DNA from: Flavobacterium sp. 9
Lineage (GTDB): Bacteria > Bacteroidota > Bacteroidia > Flavobacteriales > Flavobacteriaceae
Direction: 5' to 3'
NCBI RefSeq assembly: GCF_002754195.1
Contig: NZ_PEEU01000001.1
Span: forward strand, 372,001-436,000
DNA length: 64,000 nucleotides
Part shown: piece after piece, positions 25,423 to 35,000 of the stretch
How the letters are laid out: each line of letters starts with the position of its first letter
How positions within the stretch are numbered: position 1 is the first letter of the stretch
Notes under the pieces: generated by a model
Database searches by the model: none
Told to the model about the DNA's origin: nothing
The model's input: the letters and a program-made list of their open reading frames with translations, nothing else
Made by a program: the position numbers and the translations under genes

Positions 25423-25506
25423 TCCTAGCCCCGATAGAAGTGGAAATCCTTTTATTTTTTTTCTTTAAAAAAATAAAAGATTGCAACGGATAGCGGGATT
25501 AGCTCC
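25423..25506 (+). ncRNA. possible conserved structured RNA, resembling the Flavo-1 type of Flavobacteria
   Basis: Two GC-containing boxes, cctagccccgatagaagtgg (25423-25442) and gcaacggatagcgggattag (25483-25502), flank a strong AT-rich stem (cttttattttttt pairing with aaaaaaataaaag). This arrangement resembles a multicopy RNA motif I recall from Flavobacteria; I cannot confirm the match here. It lies 70 bases before uxuA and might be a separate RNA or a leader element. Confidence 0.4.
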
Positions 25507-25576
25507 AAAAAATTATTAATAAAAATAATATTTATAAGGTTCTCAAAACCTTGCAACACAAAAAATAAGTCAAAAG

Positions 25577-26761
25577 ATGGAACAAACATTAAGATGGTTC
25601 GGACCAAATGATCCTGTTTCTTTACAAGATATTCTGCAAACGGGCGCAACCGGAATCGTAACGGCATTGCATCATATTCCGAATGGAGAAGTTTGGAGTA
25701 TTGATGAAATTATTAAGCGAAAAGTTGAAATTGAACATGAAAACGGAGATCCTAAAAAAGGCGCTTCGGGTTTAGTATGGTCGGTTGTAGAAAGTATTCC
25801 GGTTCATGAAGACATCAAAAAACAAACGGGAAATTATCTGGAATACATCGAAAATTATAAAGAAAGTATTCGGAATCTGGCTTTGTGCGGAATCAAATGC
25901 GTTTGCTATAATTTCATGCCGGTTCTTGATTGGTCCAGAACTGATTTGGCTTATGAAGTTGCTGATGGTTCAAAAGCTTTACGCTTTGATATTAATGCAT
26001 TTGCAGCTTTTGAATTGTATATTTTGAAAAGACCGAGAGCCGAAAATGAATATTCTCAAACGCAAATTCAAAAGGCTAAAAGCTATTTTGAAGCCATGAC
26101 TGAAGCCGATAAAGTGAAGTTACAGCAAAATATTCTGGCAGGACTTCCGGGTGCTGAAGAAGCGTATTCGGTTGAAGATTTTCTGGTGACTTTGAGCGGA
26201 TACAATCATATTGACAGAGCGACTTTGAAGCAAAATCTTTTCTTCTTTTTAAAAGAAATTATTCCGGTTGCAGAAAGCAAAGGCGTTTTGATGGCGATTC
26301 ATCCTGACGATCCGCCCTACCCTATTTTGGGTTTGCCAAGAGTTGTTAGTACTGAGGAAGATTTAATAGAATTAATGGCTGCTGCCGATTCAAAATCGAA
26401 CGGATTTACGATGTGTACGGGTTCATACGGCGTAAGAGCTGATAATGATTTACCGGGAATTGTAAGGCGTCACGGCGATAAAATGAACTTTATTCACCTG
26501 AGAAGTACGGAAAGAGACGAAGAAGGAAGTTTTTACGAAGCGAATCATCTTGAAGGCGATGTTGATATGTATGAAGTTGTAAAAGCGATTATCGAAGTCG
26601 AAAAAAGAAATAATAGTTCGTTGCCAATGCGTCCTGATCACGGCCATCAAATGTTGGACGATTTGAACAAAAAGACAAATCCGGGATATTCGGCAATTGG
26701 ACGTTTGAGAGGTTTGGCTGAGTTAAGAGGTCTTGAAATGGGAATTAAAAAAAGCTTATAA
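25577..26761 (+). CDS. uxuA: mannonate dehydratase
   Basis: 394 residues, the usual length. It dehydrates D-mannonate to KDG, a metal-dependent TIM-barrel reaction in the cytoplasm. Recognisable family stretches are [13 protein letters not shown] at the start, [15 protein letters not shown] (30-44), [49 protein letters not shown] and [10 protein letters not shown], which together hold the metal ligands. It follows the SDR gene after a 329-base gap with a repeat and a possible RNA, so expression may be partly separate. uxaC follows. Confidence 0.96.
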   Translation: MEQTLRWFGPNDPVSLQDILQTGATGIVTALHHIPNGEVWSIDEIIKRKVEIEHENGDPKKGASGLVWSVVESIPVHEDIKKQTGNYLEYIENYKESIRNLALCGIKCVCYNFMPVLDWSRTDLAYEVADGSKALRFDINAFAAFELYILKRPRAENEYSQTQIQKAKSYFEAMTEADKVKLQQNILAGLPGAEEAYSVEDFLVTLSGYNHIDRATLKQNLFFFLKEIIPVAESKGVLMAIHPDDPPYPILGLPRVVSTEEDLIELMAAADSKSNGFTMCTGSYGVRADNDLPGIVRRHGDKMNFIHLRSTERDEEGSFYEANHLEGDVDMYEVVKAIIEVEKRNNSSLPMRPDHGHQMLDDLNKKTNPGYSAIGRLRGLAELRGLEMGIKKSL

Positions 26762-26780
26762 AATACTGTTGTCGGGATAT

Positions 26781-26880
26781 TAACACGAATTGCACGAATT
26801 ATCACTAATTCTGTTCGTGTAACTAATTTCACAAACTAAGTTAATCATTAGAATTTGTGCAAATCTGTGAAATTCGTGTT
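26781..26880. repeat. inverted repeat aacacgaatt...aattcgtgtt between uxuA and uxaC
   Basis: Arms near 26781-26810 and 26851-26880 pair with several mismatches, the outer 10 bases perfectly. It fills most of the 154-base gap between uxuA and uxaC, which is otherwise empty. Confidence 0.7.
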
Positions 26881-26915
26881 CAAATATTTCTATATAGTGC
26901 TCAAAAAAATATTTT

Positions 26916-28334
26916 ATGTCTGAAAATAAATTTATTACTGAGGATTTTCTGCTGTATAATAAAACAGCGGTTTCCTTGTATCACAACTTTGCAAAAGCAC
27001 AACCTATCATAGATTATCATTGTCATTTGTCTTCAAAAGATATTGCCGAAGATCGTCAGTTTAGGACTATTACAGAGATTTGGATTGAAGGCGATCATTA
27101 TAAATGGAGGGCGATGCGCGCTAATGGAATTTCTGAAAAATACATTACGGGAGATGCTTCAGATTTTGAGAAGTTTGAGAAATGGGCTGAAACTCTGCCT
27201 CATACTTTGCGAAATCCTTTATATCATTGGTCGCATTTGGAATTGAAACGTTATTTTGGAATTGATTTATTATTGAATAAAGAAACGGCAAAAGAAATTT
27301 ATGATACTTGTAATGAATTGCTGAAAAAGCCTGAATTCAGTGTCAAAAATTTACTTAGAAGAATGAATGTCAAAGTTGTAGGGACGACAGATGATCCTAC
27401 TGATGATTTACAATTTCATCAAAAACTTCGTGACGATGAATTCGAAATTTCAGTTTTACCATCTTTCAGACCAGATAAAGCGACTGAAATTGAAAAAGGA
27501 CAACTCTTTGTAAACTGGGTTCAGAAACTGGAAACTGTTGTTGGTTTTTCTATAAAAGATTATGCTGACTTTATAAAAGCGATCGCCTTAAGACATGACT
27601 TTTTTCATGAAATGGGTGGTCGAATTTCGGATCACGGACATATTAAATTTTATGCGTCAACTTATACTGAGTCTGAAATAGAATCAATCTTTAAAAAAGG
27701 TTTAAATGTTTCTGAATTAAGTGTGATTGAAATCGAAAAATTCAAATCGGCTGTACTTTTTGAGATTGCTTTGATGAATCATAAAAGATCTTGGGCGCAA
27801 CAATTTCACGTAGGTGCGATCAGAAATAATAATAGCAAAATGATGCAATTGCTTGGTCCAGATCAGGGATTTGACTCGATTGGCGATTTGAATATGGCTG
27901 ATAATATGAGCGGTTTCTTTGATAAATTAAATTCTGCAAATGGATTGACAAAAACTATTGTCTATAATTTGAATCCGCGTGATAATGAAGTTTTTGCTTC
28001 TATGGCTGTGAATTTTAATGATGATCTGATTCCGGGGAAAATGCAATACGGTGCCGCGTGGTGGTTTTTAGACCAAAAAGACGGAATGGAAAAACAACTA
28101 AATGTGCTTTCGAATTTTGGTTTATTAAGCCGATTTGTGGGTATGGTTACGGATTCCAGAAGTTTTTTATCGTTTCCGCGTCATGAATATTTCCGCCGAA
28201 TTTTATGCAATATTTTAGGAAATGAAGTCGAAAATGGTCAATTGCCAAATGATATTAATTTGATTGGTGAATTGGTTAAAAATATCAGCAGCGAGAATGC
28301 TGAACGTTATTTTAATTTTTCTGAAAAAGAATAA
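26916..28334 (+). CDS. uxaC: glucuronate isomerase
   Basis: 472 residues, full length for UxaC. It converts D-glucuronate to D-fructuronate (and galacturonate to tagaturonate) in the cytoplasm. The amidohydrolase-like barrel shows IIDYHCHLSS near 31-40 with metal-type H35 and H37, and typical blocks EIWIEGDHYKWRAMR, VVGTTDDPTDDL and GMVTDSRSFLSFPRHEYFRR. It feeds the SDR and UxuA, completing the saturated-uronate route that begins with GH2 beta-glucuronidases encoded downstream. Confidence 0.96.
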   Translation: MSENKFITEDFLLYNKTAVSLYHNFAKAQPIIDYHCHLSSKDIAEDRQFRTITEIWIEGDHYKWRAMRANGISEKYITGDASDFEKFEKWAETLPHTLRNPLYHWSHLELKRYFGIDLLLNKETAKEIYDTCNELLKKPEFSVKNLLRRMNVKVVGTTDDPTDDLQFHQKLRDDEFEISVLPSFRPDKATEIEKGQLFVNWVQKLETVVGFSIKDYADFIKAIALRHDFFHEMGGRISDHGHIKFYASTYTESEIESIFKKGLNVSELSVIEIEKFKSAVLFEIALMNHKRSWAQQFHVGAIRNNNSKMMQLLGPDQGFDSIGDLNMADNMSGFFDKLNSANGLTKTIVYNLNPRDNEVFASMAVNFNDDLIPGKMQYGAAWWFLDQKDGMEKQLNVLSNFGLLSRFVGMVTDSRSFLSFPRHEYFRRILCNILGNEVENGQLPNDINLIGELVKNISSENAERYFNFSEKE

Positions 28335-28354
28335 ACAACCATATTGAAACATTC

Positions 28355-28497
28355 TTTAAACACATAGAAACATAGGATGTGGTTTATGAAAAAGTCGTTT
28401 CACTTAAAATAAAACGCATAGTACTATGTGAAGAAATTATGATTTCTTAAAAACATTCTAAAATATAATTTTAAATCTATGTTTCTATGTGTTTAAA
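28355..28497. repeat. inverted repeat tttaaacacatagaaacatag, copy 1
   Basis: Perfect 21-base arms at 28355-28375 and 28477-28497 around about 100 bases. A second copy with almost the same outer arms lies at 39403-39552. It sits in the 287-base gap before the transporter gene; the remaining 120 bases hold no gene. Confidence 0.85.
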
Positions 28498-28621
28498 AAA
28501 TTAAGCCCAACAAGCTAAAAAATAAAGATTACCGTTTGAGGAAAAAAGTTCAGAAAACTGCTTTTTTATAACCACCCCAAACTTTTACCATTTAAAAACA
28601 AAATGCTCTTAACTAACTATC

Positions 28622-29995
28622 ATGACTATCAAAACCGAATCAATCGGAAGGTACCGCTGGACCATCTGCGGGCTACTTTTCTTTGCTACTACAGTTAATT
28701 ATCTGGACCGACAAGTCTTGAGTTTACTGGCTCCCAGCCTTTCTGAAGAATTTAACTGGAGTAATACCGATTATGCCAATATAACAGCTGTTTTTCAGTT
28801 TGTTTATGCGCTTTCGATGTTATTTGCAGGACGATTAATTGACAAATTAGGTACAAAATTGGGTTATATTCTAGCCATTTTCATCTGGTCGATTGGTGCG
28901 ATTATGCACGCTTACGCAATCCCGATTGGAAGTACTTTTAACAACTTATTAGTTTGGGTTGGCATTGGAGCCGTTCCGGTTTCTATTGCCGGTTTCATGA
29001 TTTCGAGGGCTTTTCTGGGCTTTGGAGAATCAGGAAATTTTCCCGCTGCCATAAAAGCTACTGCCGAATACTTCCCTAAAAAAGAACGTTCTCTTGCAAC
29101 CGGAATCTTTAATTCGGGTTCAAATGTTGGGGCAATTCTAGCGCCATTAACTGTGCCTTGGATTGCGGTACATTGGGGTTGGCAAATGGCTTTTATCATC
29201 ATTGGAGCAATTGGTTTTATATGGATGTTTTTCTGGTATGTTTTGTATGAAAAACCAAGAAACCAAAAAAGAATGTCGGCTTCAGAACTTGCTTATATCT
29301 GTGAAGAAGAAACTATTGAAGAAAGTTCAACAGAAAATTCAAAACCGGAAAAAATCTCTTGGCTTAAACTTTTAAGCTATAAACAAACCTGGGCTTTTGC
29401 CATTGGAAAATTCCTGACAGATGGAATTTGGTGGTTCTTTTTGTTCTGGTTGCCAAAGTATCTTGAAGCACAATTTGGGATGGAAAAAACCGAAATTACG
29501 ATTCCGTTAGCCGTCTTATATAGCATGACAATGGTTGGTAGTATTTACGGCGGATATTTTCCGATGTATTTCATCAACAAAGGTCACAATCCTTATGAAG
29601 CCAGAATGAAAGCGATGCTTATTATTGCGCTTTTCCCTTTGTTTGTGCTTTTTGCGCAGCCTTTGGGTTATATCAGTTTTTGGATTCCGGTGCTATTAAT
29701 TGGCGTTGGAGCTTCGGCACATCAAGCTTGGTCGGCTAATATTTTCACCACAGTTTCAGACATGTTTCCAAAAAAAGCAATCGGTTCTATTATTGGAATT
29801 GGCGGAATGGCGGGCGGACTTGGCGGTGTTTTGGTGTCAAAATTAGGCGGCGCTTTATTTGATTATTACGAAGGCTTAGGTCATATCGAAACTGGATATA
29901 CAATCATGTTTGTGCTTTGCGCTTTGGCTTATTTATTGGCTTGGAGCATTATGAAAACATTGGTTCCTAAATATAAACTGATTACTGATTTGTAA
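28622..29995 (+). CDS. exuT: hexuronate transporter, MFS (ExuT-like)
   Basis: 457 residues with about twelve hydrophobic helices. The N-terminal block RYRWTICGLLFFATTVNYLDRQVLS is typical of the anion:cation symporter (ExuT/GudP) group, as is the loop motif AGRLIDKLGTKLG. It would import glucuronate or galacturonate across the inner membrane by proton symport. Position after uxaC supports hexuronate as substrate. Larger unsaturated sugars might also be handled; sequence cannot tell. Confidence 0.88.
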   Translation: MTIKTESIGRYRWTICGLLFFATTVNYLDRQVLSLLAPSLSEEFNWSNTDYANITAVFQFVYALSMLFAGRLIDKLGTKLGYILAIFIWSIGAIMHAYAIPIGSTFNNLLVWVGIGAVPVSIAGFMISRAFLGFGESGNFPAAIKATAEYFPKKERSLATGIFNSGSNVGAILAPLTVPWIAVHWGWQMAFIIIGAIGFIWMFFWYVLYEKPRNQKRMSASELAYICEEETIEESSTENSKPEKISWLKLLSYKQTWAFAIGKFLTDGIWWFFLFWLPKYLEAQFGMEKTEITIPLAVLYSMTMVGSIYGGYFPMYFINKGHNPYEARMKAMLIIALFPLFVLFAQPLGYISFWIPVLLIGVGASAHQAWSANIFTTVSDMFPKKAIGSIIGIGGMAGGLGGVLVSKLGGALFDYYEGLGHIETGYTIMFVLCALAYLLAWSIMKTLVPKYKLITDL

Positions 29996-29998
29996 TGG

Positions 29999-30203
29999 AT
30001 TTACCCACGGATTTGGCGGATTAAACGGGTTTGCGCTGGTTGTCATTGCGAGGAACGAAGCAGTCACACTAACAATAAGACACAAAGTTTGATTTAGCAA
30101 ATGAGGTTGCTTCGTTCCTCGCAATGACAGTATTGCGCGAAACCTTTGATAAAGATTAAAAAAATCCGTGTCAACCCGTTCAACCCGCCAAATCCGTGGC
30201 CCA
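29999..30203. repeat. nested inverted-repeat element between exuT and the beta-helix gene
   Basis: Outer arms cccacggatttggcgg (30005-30020) and ccgccaaatccgtgg (30185-30199) pair; inside lies the gtcattgcgaggaac hairpin. Same architecture as 20637-20931 but between two genes on one strand. It starts 3 bases after the exuT stop and ends 25 bases before the next ATG. Confidence 0.8.
30041..30129. repeat. inverted repeat gtcattgcgaggaac..., copy 2
   Basis: Arms near 30041-30062 and 30108-30129 pair perfectly or nearly so. The loop word gacacaaagtttgatttagc is shared with the copy at 20709-20794. Confidence 0.8.
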
Positions 30204-30228
30204 TTTATCTCTCTTAAAAAACTCAAAC

Positions 30229-31866
30229 ATGAAACGTCAAGCCCTTTTTATCTATAGCCTTTTCATTAGTATGAATATTATTGGGCAGGAATTGCCTAAG
30301 ATTCTTACGCAAAAACCTGTTACCAATTATCTTCCTGATTTTAGTTATGCGGGATATCATTTCGGCGAAAGCCAACTTCCTGAAACTAACGGAAAGATTA
30401 TAAATGCTGTAGATTTTGGCGTAAAAGCTAATGATGGTTTAGATGATTCTAAAACTTTATTGAAAGCTGTAAAAGCAGCAAATGCAGTCGAAGGAAATGT
30501 GATTTTGCAATTGCCTGCCGGAAGAGTTATTCTGAGTGATATTATATATATCGAAAGAAGCAATTTTGTACTTCGCGGAACTGGTTCTGGCGAAAATGGA
30601 ACTGAAATTTATTTTCCAAGACCAATGATGTATCTCCAAAATCCGGAATCGTTAGCTGAATTGAGAGAATATCTAACCACATTTGATAAAAGACAACGCG
30701 AACCTGAAAACAATATCGATTTGCCTTTTTCTCAATATGCTTGGTCTGGCGGTTTTATCTGGACTCAGATTCCGGGTGAACGTGTAAAATCTTATTTGGA
30801 TAAATACGAACCTGTACCAAATATTCTTGCCAAAGTAAGCGCGGGAAATATGGGCGAACATATAATTACAGTTTCGGAAATTAAAGATTTAAAAGTTGGC
30901 GATATTGTAGAACTTCAATTGTTTAATAAAGATGGTGAAAATGGCGAAATCATCAAAGATCTATATAAAGGCGCCAATGTAAAACCGGGTTCTCATCATT
31001 GGAAATTTCCAAAACTTCCAATCGTGAGACAACAAGTTGAAATTACCAAAATTTCAGGTTCTAAAATTACTATCAAAACACCTTTGACAATTGCGATAAA
31101 ACCAAGTTATCAGGCACAATTGGTTGAATGGAAACATTTAAACGAAGTTGGAATTGAACATATTCGTTTTACTTTTCCAGATATTCCAAGAGTCGCGCAT
31201 CATGTTGAACCGGGAAATAATGCCATATTTCTAACACGTGTTTTTAATAGTTGGGTCAAAGATGTTACGATAACCAATGCTGACAGCGGAATTTTGGGCG
31301 AAGAAATTTCGAACGTAACAATTCAGGATATCGTGACTGATGGAAATCATATGGCGCATTATACGGTTACTTTGGGCGGTGTTCACAATGTTTTGGTTAA
31401 GAATCTAAAGATTTATAATAAAGCTGTTCATCCGCTAAGTTTCAACACTTTTGCAACTAAAAATGTGTACCAAAATTGTGAAATATTTGCGGATCCGGTT
31501 TTAGATCAACATTCGGGCGCAAATCATCAAAATTTATTCGACAATATTACCGTGCATTTTACGCCGGATAAAAATAATAGTTACGCCTTATTTGGCGGTG
31601 GCGGTGCTGATTATTGGAAACCGTCTCACGGACCTTTCAGTACTTTCTGGAATCTTAATGTTCAGGTTGAAAAACAATCTGATAATACAAAACCTGTTTT
31701 ACTTTACGGAATGAAAGATGGTCCTTTTGCACGAATTATCGGCGTGAATGGAAATGCTAAATTCGAAGTAAAATATGAACCTGACGCTTATATTGAGTTT
31801 TTAAATACGGCGATCGATAAAGTTCCTTCGTTGTATGATTATCAATTAAAAAAGCGGTTGAAATGA
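30229..31866 (+). CDS. secreted right-handed beta-helix protein, candidate polysaccharide lyase
   Basis: 545 residues from the ATG at 30229. A GTG at 30196 is in frame but lies in the repeat and hides the signal peptide (MKRQALFIYSLFISMNIIG). An N-terminal Pectate_lyase_3-type start (AVDFGVKANDGLDDSKTL) is followed by an inserted beta-domain (about 190-300). Beta-helix coils follow, with segments such as NNAIFLTRVFNSWVKDVTI and NVTIQDIVTDGNHMAHYTV. Histidine-rich positions (HHVEPG, NHMAHY, HSGANHQN) may be functional. It is the only gene in the uronate locus that could make the unsaturated ends used by GH88 and KduI. Family membership in a named PL family was not recognised. Confidence 0.75.
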   Translation: MKRQALFIYSLFISMNIIGQELPKILTQKPVTNYLPDFSYAGYHFGESQLPETNGKIINAVDFGVKANDGLDDSKTLLKAVKAANAVEGNVILQLPAGRVILSDIIYIERSNFVLRGTGSGENGTEIYFPRPMMYLQNPESLAELREYLTTFDKRQREPENNIDLPFSQYAWSGGFIWTQIPGERVKSYLDKYEPVPNILAKVSAGNMGEHIITVSEIKDLKVGDIVELQLFNKDGENGEIIKDLYKGANVKPGSHHWKFPKLPIVRQQVEITKISGSKITIKTPLTIAIKPSYQAQLVEWKHLNEVGIEHIRFTFPDIPRVAHHVEPGNNAIFLTRVFNSWVKDVTITNADSGILGEEISNVTIQDIVTDGNHMAHYTVTLGGVHNVLVKNLKIYNKAVHPLSFNTFATKNVYQNCEIFADPVLDQHSGANHQNLFDNITVHFTPDKNNSYALFGGGGADYWKPSHGPFSTFWNLNVQVEKQSDNTKPVLLYGMKDGPFARIIGVNGNAKFEVKYEPDAYIEFLNTAIDKVPSLYDYQLKKRLK

Positions 31867-31926
31867 TAATCTCGCAAAGACGCTAAGTCGCTAAGTTTTT
31901 TTAAAGTAATTATTTAGCGTACTGTT

Positions 31927-32026
31927 TGTCATTTCGACGAAGGAGAAATCTCCACGAGAAGCTCTACAAAGATTGGATTCTCGTTGCGGAGTTACTTGTG
32001 GAGATTTCTCCTTCGTCGAAATGACA
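31927..32026. repeat. hairpin with 32-base arms (tgtcatttcgacgaaggag...)
   Basis: Arms at 31927-31958 and 31995-32026 pair with one mismatch. It matches the hairpin at 12370-12471 in design and loop word (ctctacaaagattg). It fills the gap between the beta-helix gene and the sensor gene. Confidence 0.88.
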
Positions 32027-32080
32027 TAAAATGAGAAAAAAAACTTTGCAACTCTGAACCTTTGCACCTAAAAAAAAGCT

Positions 32081-35000
32081 ATGAAATATAAAATTGCTTT
32101 TCTGGTTTTACTATTTGTTTCGGGGAATGCATTTTCCCAAAATAAATATCGGCTAAAAAATATCTCCACTACTGACGGGCTTTCGCAGAGTTCTGTTATT
32201 GCTATTCATCAGGATAAATTTGGGCAAATGTGGTTTGGTACGCGCGACGGACTCAATAAATATGACGGAAGCAGATTCACGGTTTTTAGAAACGATGTTA
32301 CAGATAAAACCTCGATTAGCAACAATGATATTTTATCGATTGAAGAAGATAATTTAGGACAATTATGGGTTGGAACTTACAACGGACTTAATTGTTATAA
32401 TCCTGTTACGAATACTTTTAAAAGATATCTGCATAACAAAACCAATCACACGATAAGCGGAAATGCTATTTGGGCAATCAAGGAAATTGGCGGCGAAATG
32501 TGGTTTGGAACATCAAAAGGATTGTCGATTTATAATAAAAAAACGGGATTGTTTACTTCTGTTTTTCATTCAGATACAGATAATACGACTTTGCCGAGTA
32601 ATAATATTACCAGTATCGTAAAATCTAAAAAAGGAGAAATCTGGATTGGAACTACTAAAGGTTTATGTCAACTTTCAAGCCGAAAAAACGATAAATTTTC
32701 TTTTAAAAACTATCCGCTAAATGCTACTGATCTCCTAAATATTCAGTCGATTAAGGAAGATAATATAGGAAATTTATGGATTGGAAGTAAAAACAAAGGA
32801 CTTCTGAAATTTGATCAATCGGCGAACAAATTTGTTTCTTTTTTATCTGATTCTAATTATAAAGAAATTAGCACTGATATTCGCGCTTTGGCATTTGATA
32901 ATCAAGGTTCTTTGTGGGTTGGAGCTTATGACGGAATCTATATTTTAGGAAAAGACAAAAGCATTCAAAAAATAAATAATAGCACTAATAACAGCGGAAT
33001 TGACAAAGTAAAATCGGTATTTATTGATAAAAAAGGTTCGGTTTGGATTGGCTGTTATTACAAAGGCGTGAATATTTGGGATGTATCCAATGTGAATTTT
33101 TCAAACTATAATCAGAATTCCAAAAAGATTCCGATGAGTTTTGATGTCGTGAGTTCTATTATTGCCGACAAAAATCAGAATGTATATTTTGGAACTGAAG
33201 GCGGCGGAATTACGATTTATAACAAAAATACTGAAGCGATAAGTTACATAAATAGCAAAACGAATCAGACGAACAAAAATGACATTAAATCAATGTGTCT
33301 TTCTGAAGATAATATTCTCTGGATCGGGACTTTTTCTAAAGGATTATCGGCTTACAATGTGATTTCTAAAAGAATCGAAGACAACCGAATTGCAAAAGAT
33401 CTAAGTGATTTATTGAAAGAAAGCGGCGTTTATTCTCTTAAAACTGAAGGAAACGGCGTTTTATGGATTGGAACTTTTGGCAAAGGTTTGATTCGGTATA
33501 ATACTATTTCTAAGACTTTTCAGGTTATTGGAAATGATCCAACTTCTGCCAATTTTCTGACGAATAATATAGTTCGAACTATTTTGGTAGACAAAGACAA
33601 ACTTTGGATTGGAACTCAAAACGGACTTAATTGTATTTCGTTAAAAGATTTTCAGCACAATAATTATACGATAAAACATTACTTTTTTGATGCTTCGGCT
33701 TTGTCCGGCGATGATATTCTGACTTTGTTTAAGGACAGTCAAAATAAGGTTTGGGTTGGAACTAAAGCGAAAGGATTGCATTATTTTGATGGAAAAAAAT
33801 TCAACAAAATCAATCTAAAAGTTGGAAACACAATTATTACTTCGATTCATTCAATTCTTGAAGATGCCGAAAAAAAGCTTTGGATTAGTACCAATCAGGG
33901 AATTATAAAATACAGTACGACTCAAAAAACGATTATACTTTATGATCAGAAAGATGGTTTGGCAAGCAATGAATTCAATGATAATGCGGCTTTAAAATTA
34001 GATTCGAATAAATTTTATTTCGGAAGTCCATCTGGAGCAACTTATTTTGATGCCAAGAAAATATCTCTAAATCAATACGCACCACAGGTTTTAATCACTG
34101 ATTTGAAGATTAAAAATCAAACGGTACGCGCCAACGATACGACTGGAATTCTGGAGGAAAGCATTGGTTATACCAAAACGATTACGCTGGATTATGACAA
34201 ATCTAATTTCTCGATCAATTTTGCGATTCCAAATTACATTCGATCAAAAAATAATCAATACAGTTACCGTTTGACAGGATTGGAAAACAACTGGACAACG
34301 ACCAAAAATACGGAAGCAATATTTGCAATTCAGAATCCGGGAACTTACACTTTTGAGGTAAAAGGCGCCAACAACGACGGTGTTTGGAATAAGGTTCCTA
34401 CAACTTTGACAGTGATTGTAAAACCTGCTCCGTGGCGCAGTATTTGGGCATTTTTGTTCTACGGAATTGTAATAGGTTTGGGATTATATGGTTTAATTTG
34501 GATTATGAAATCGAAAGCAAGTCTGAAACAAAAACTGGAATTAGAATATCTTGAAACAAAACGTATCGAAGAAAATAACAGGGCAAAATTGGACTTTTTT
34601 ACCAATATTTCGCATGAATTCAGAACGCCTTTGACTTTGATTTTAGGTCCGTTACAACAGATTTTAGCCGATTATAACGGAACTAACGAAATGTACAAAA
34701 AGCTGTTGGTTATTGAAGGAAGTGCGAATCATCTTTTGAGTCTGATTAATCGTTTGATGGATTTTAGGAAACTCGAAAACGATCAGGTTGCGCTGGAATC
34801 TGCTAACGGAAATATTGTAAAATTCACTAAAGAAATCTTTTTGTCTTTTATCGAATATGCCAAAGATGGCGGTTATACGTATACTTTTGAATCATCAGAA
34901 GAGGAAATACTGGTTTATTTTGATCGCTATAAATTAGAACGTGTTTTTTATAATTTGATTTCAAACGCTTTTAGATATACTCCAAAAGGCGGAAATATCA

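Noticed and set aside
30196..30228. GTG start for the beta-helix gene
   Set aside because: It lies inside the nested repeat and would hide the signal peptide that begins at 30229.
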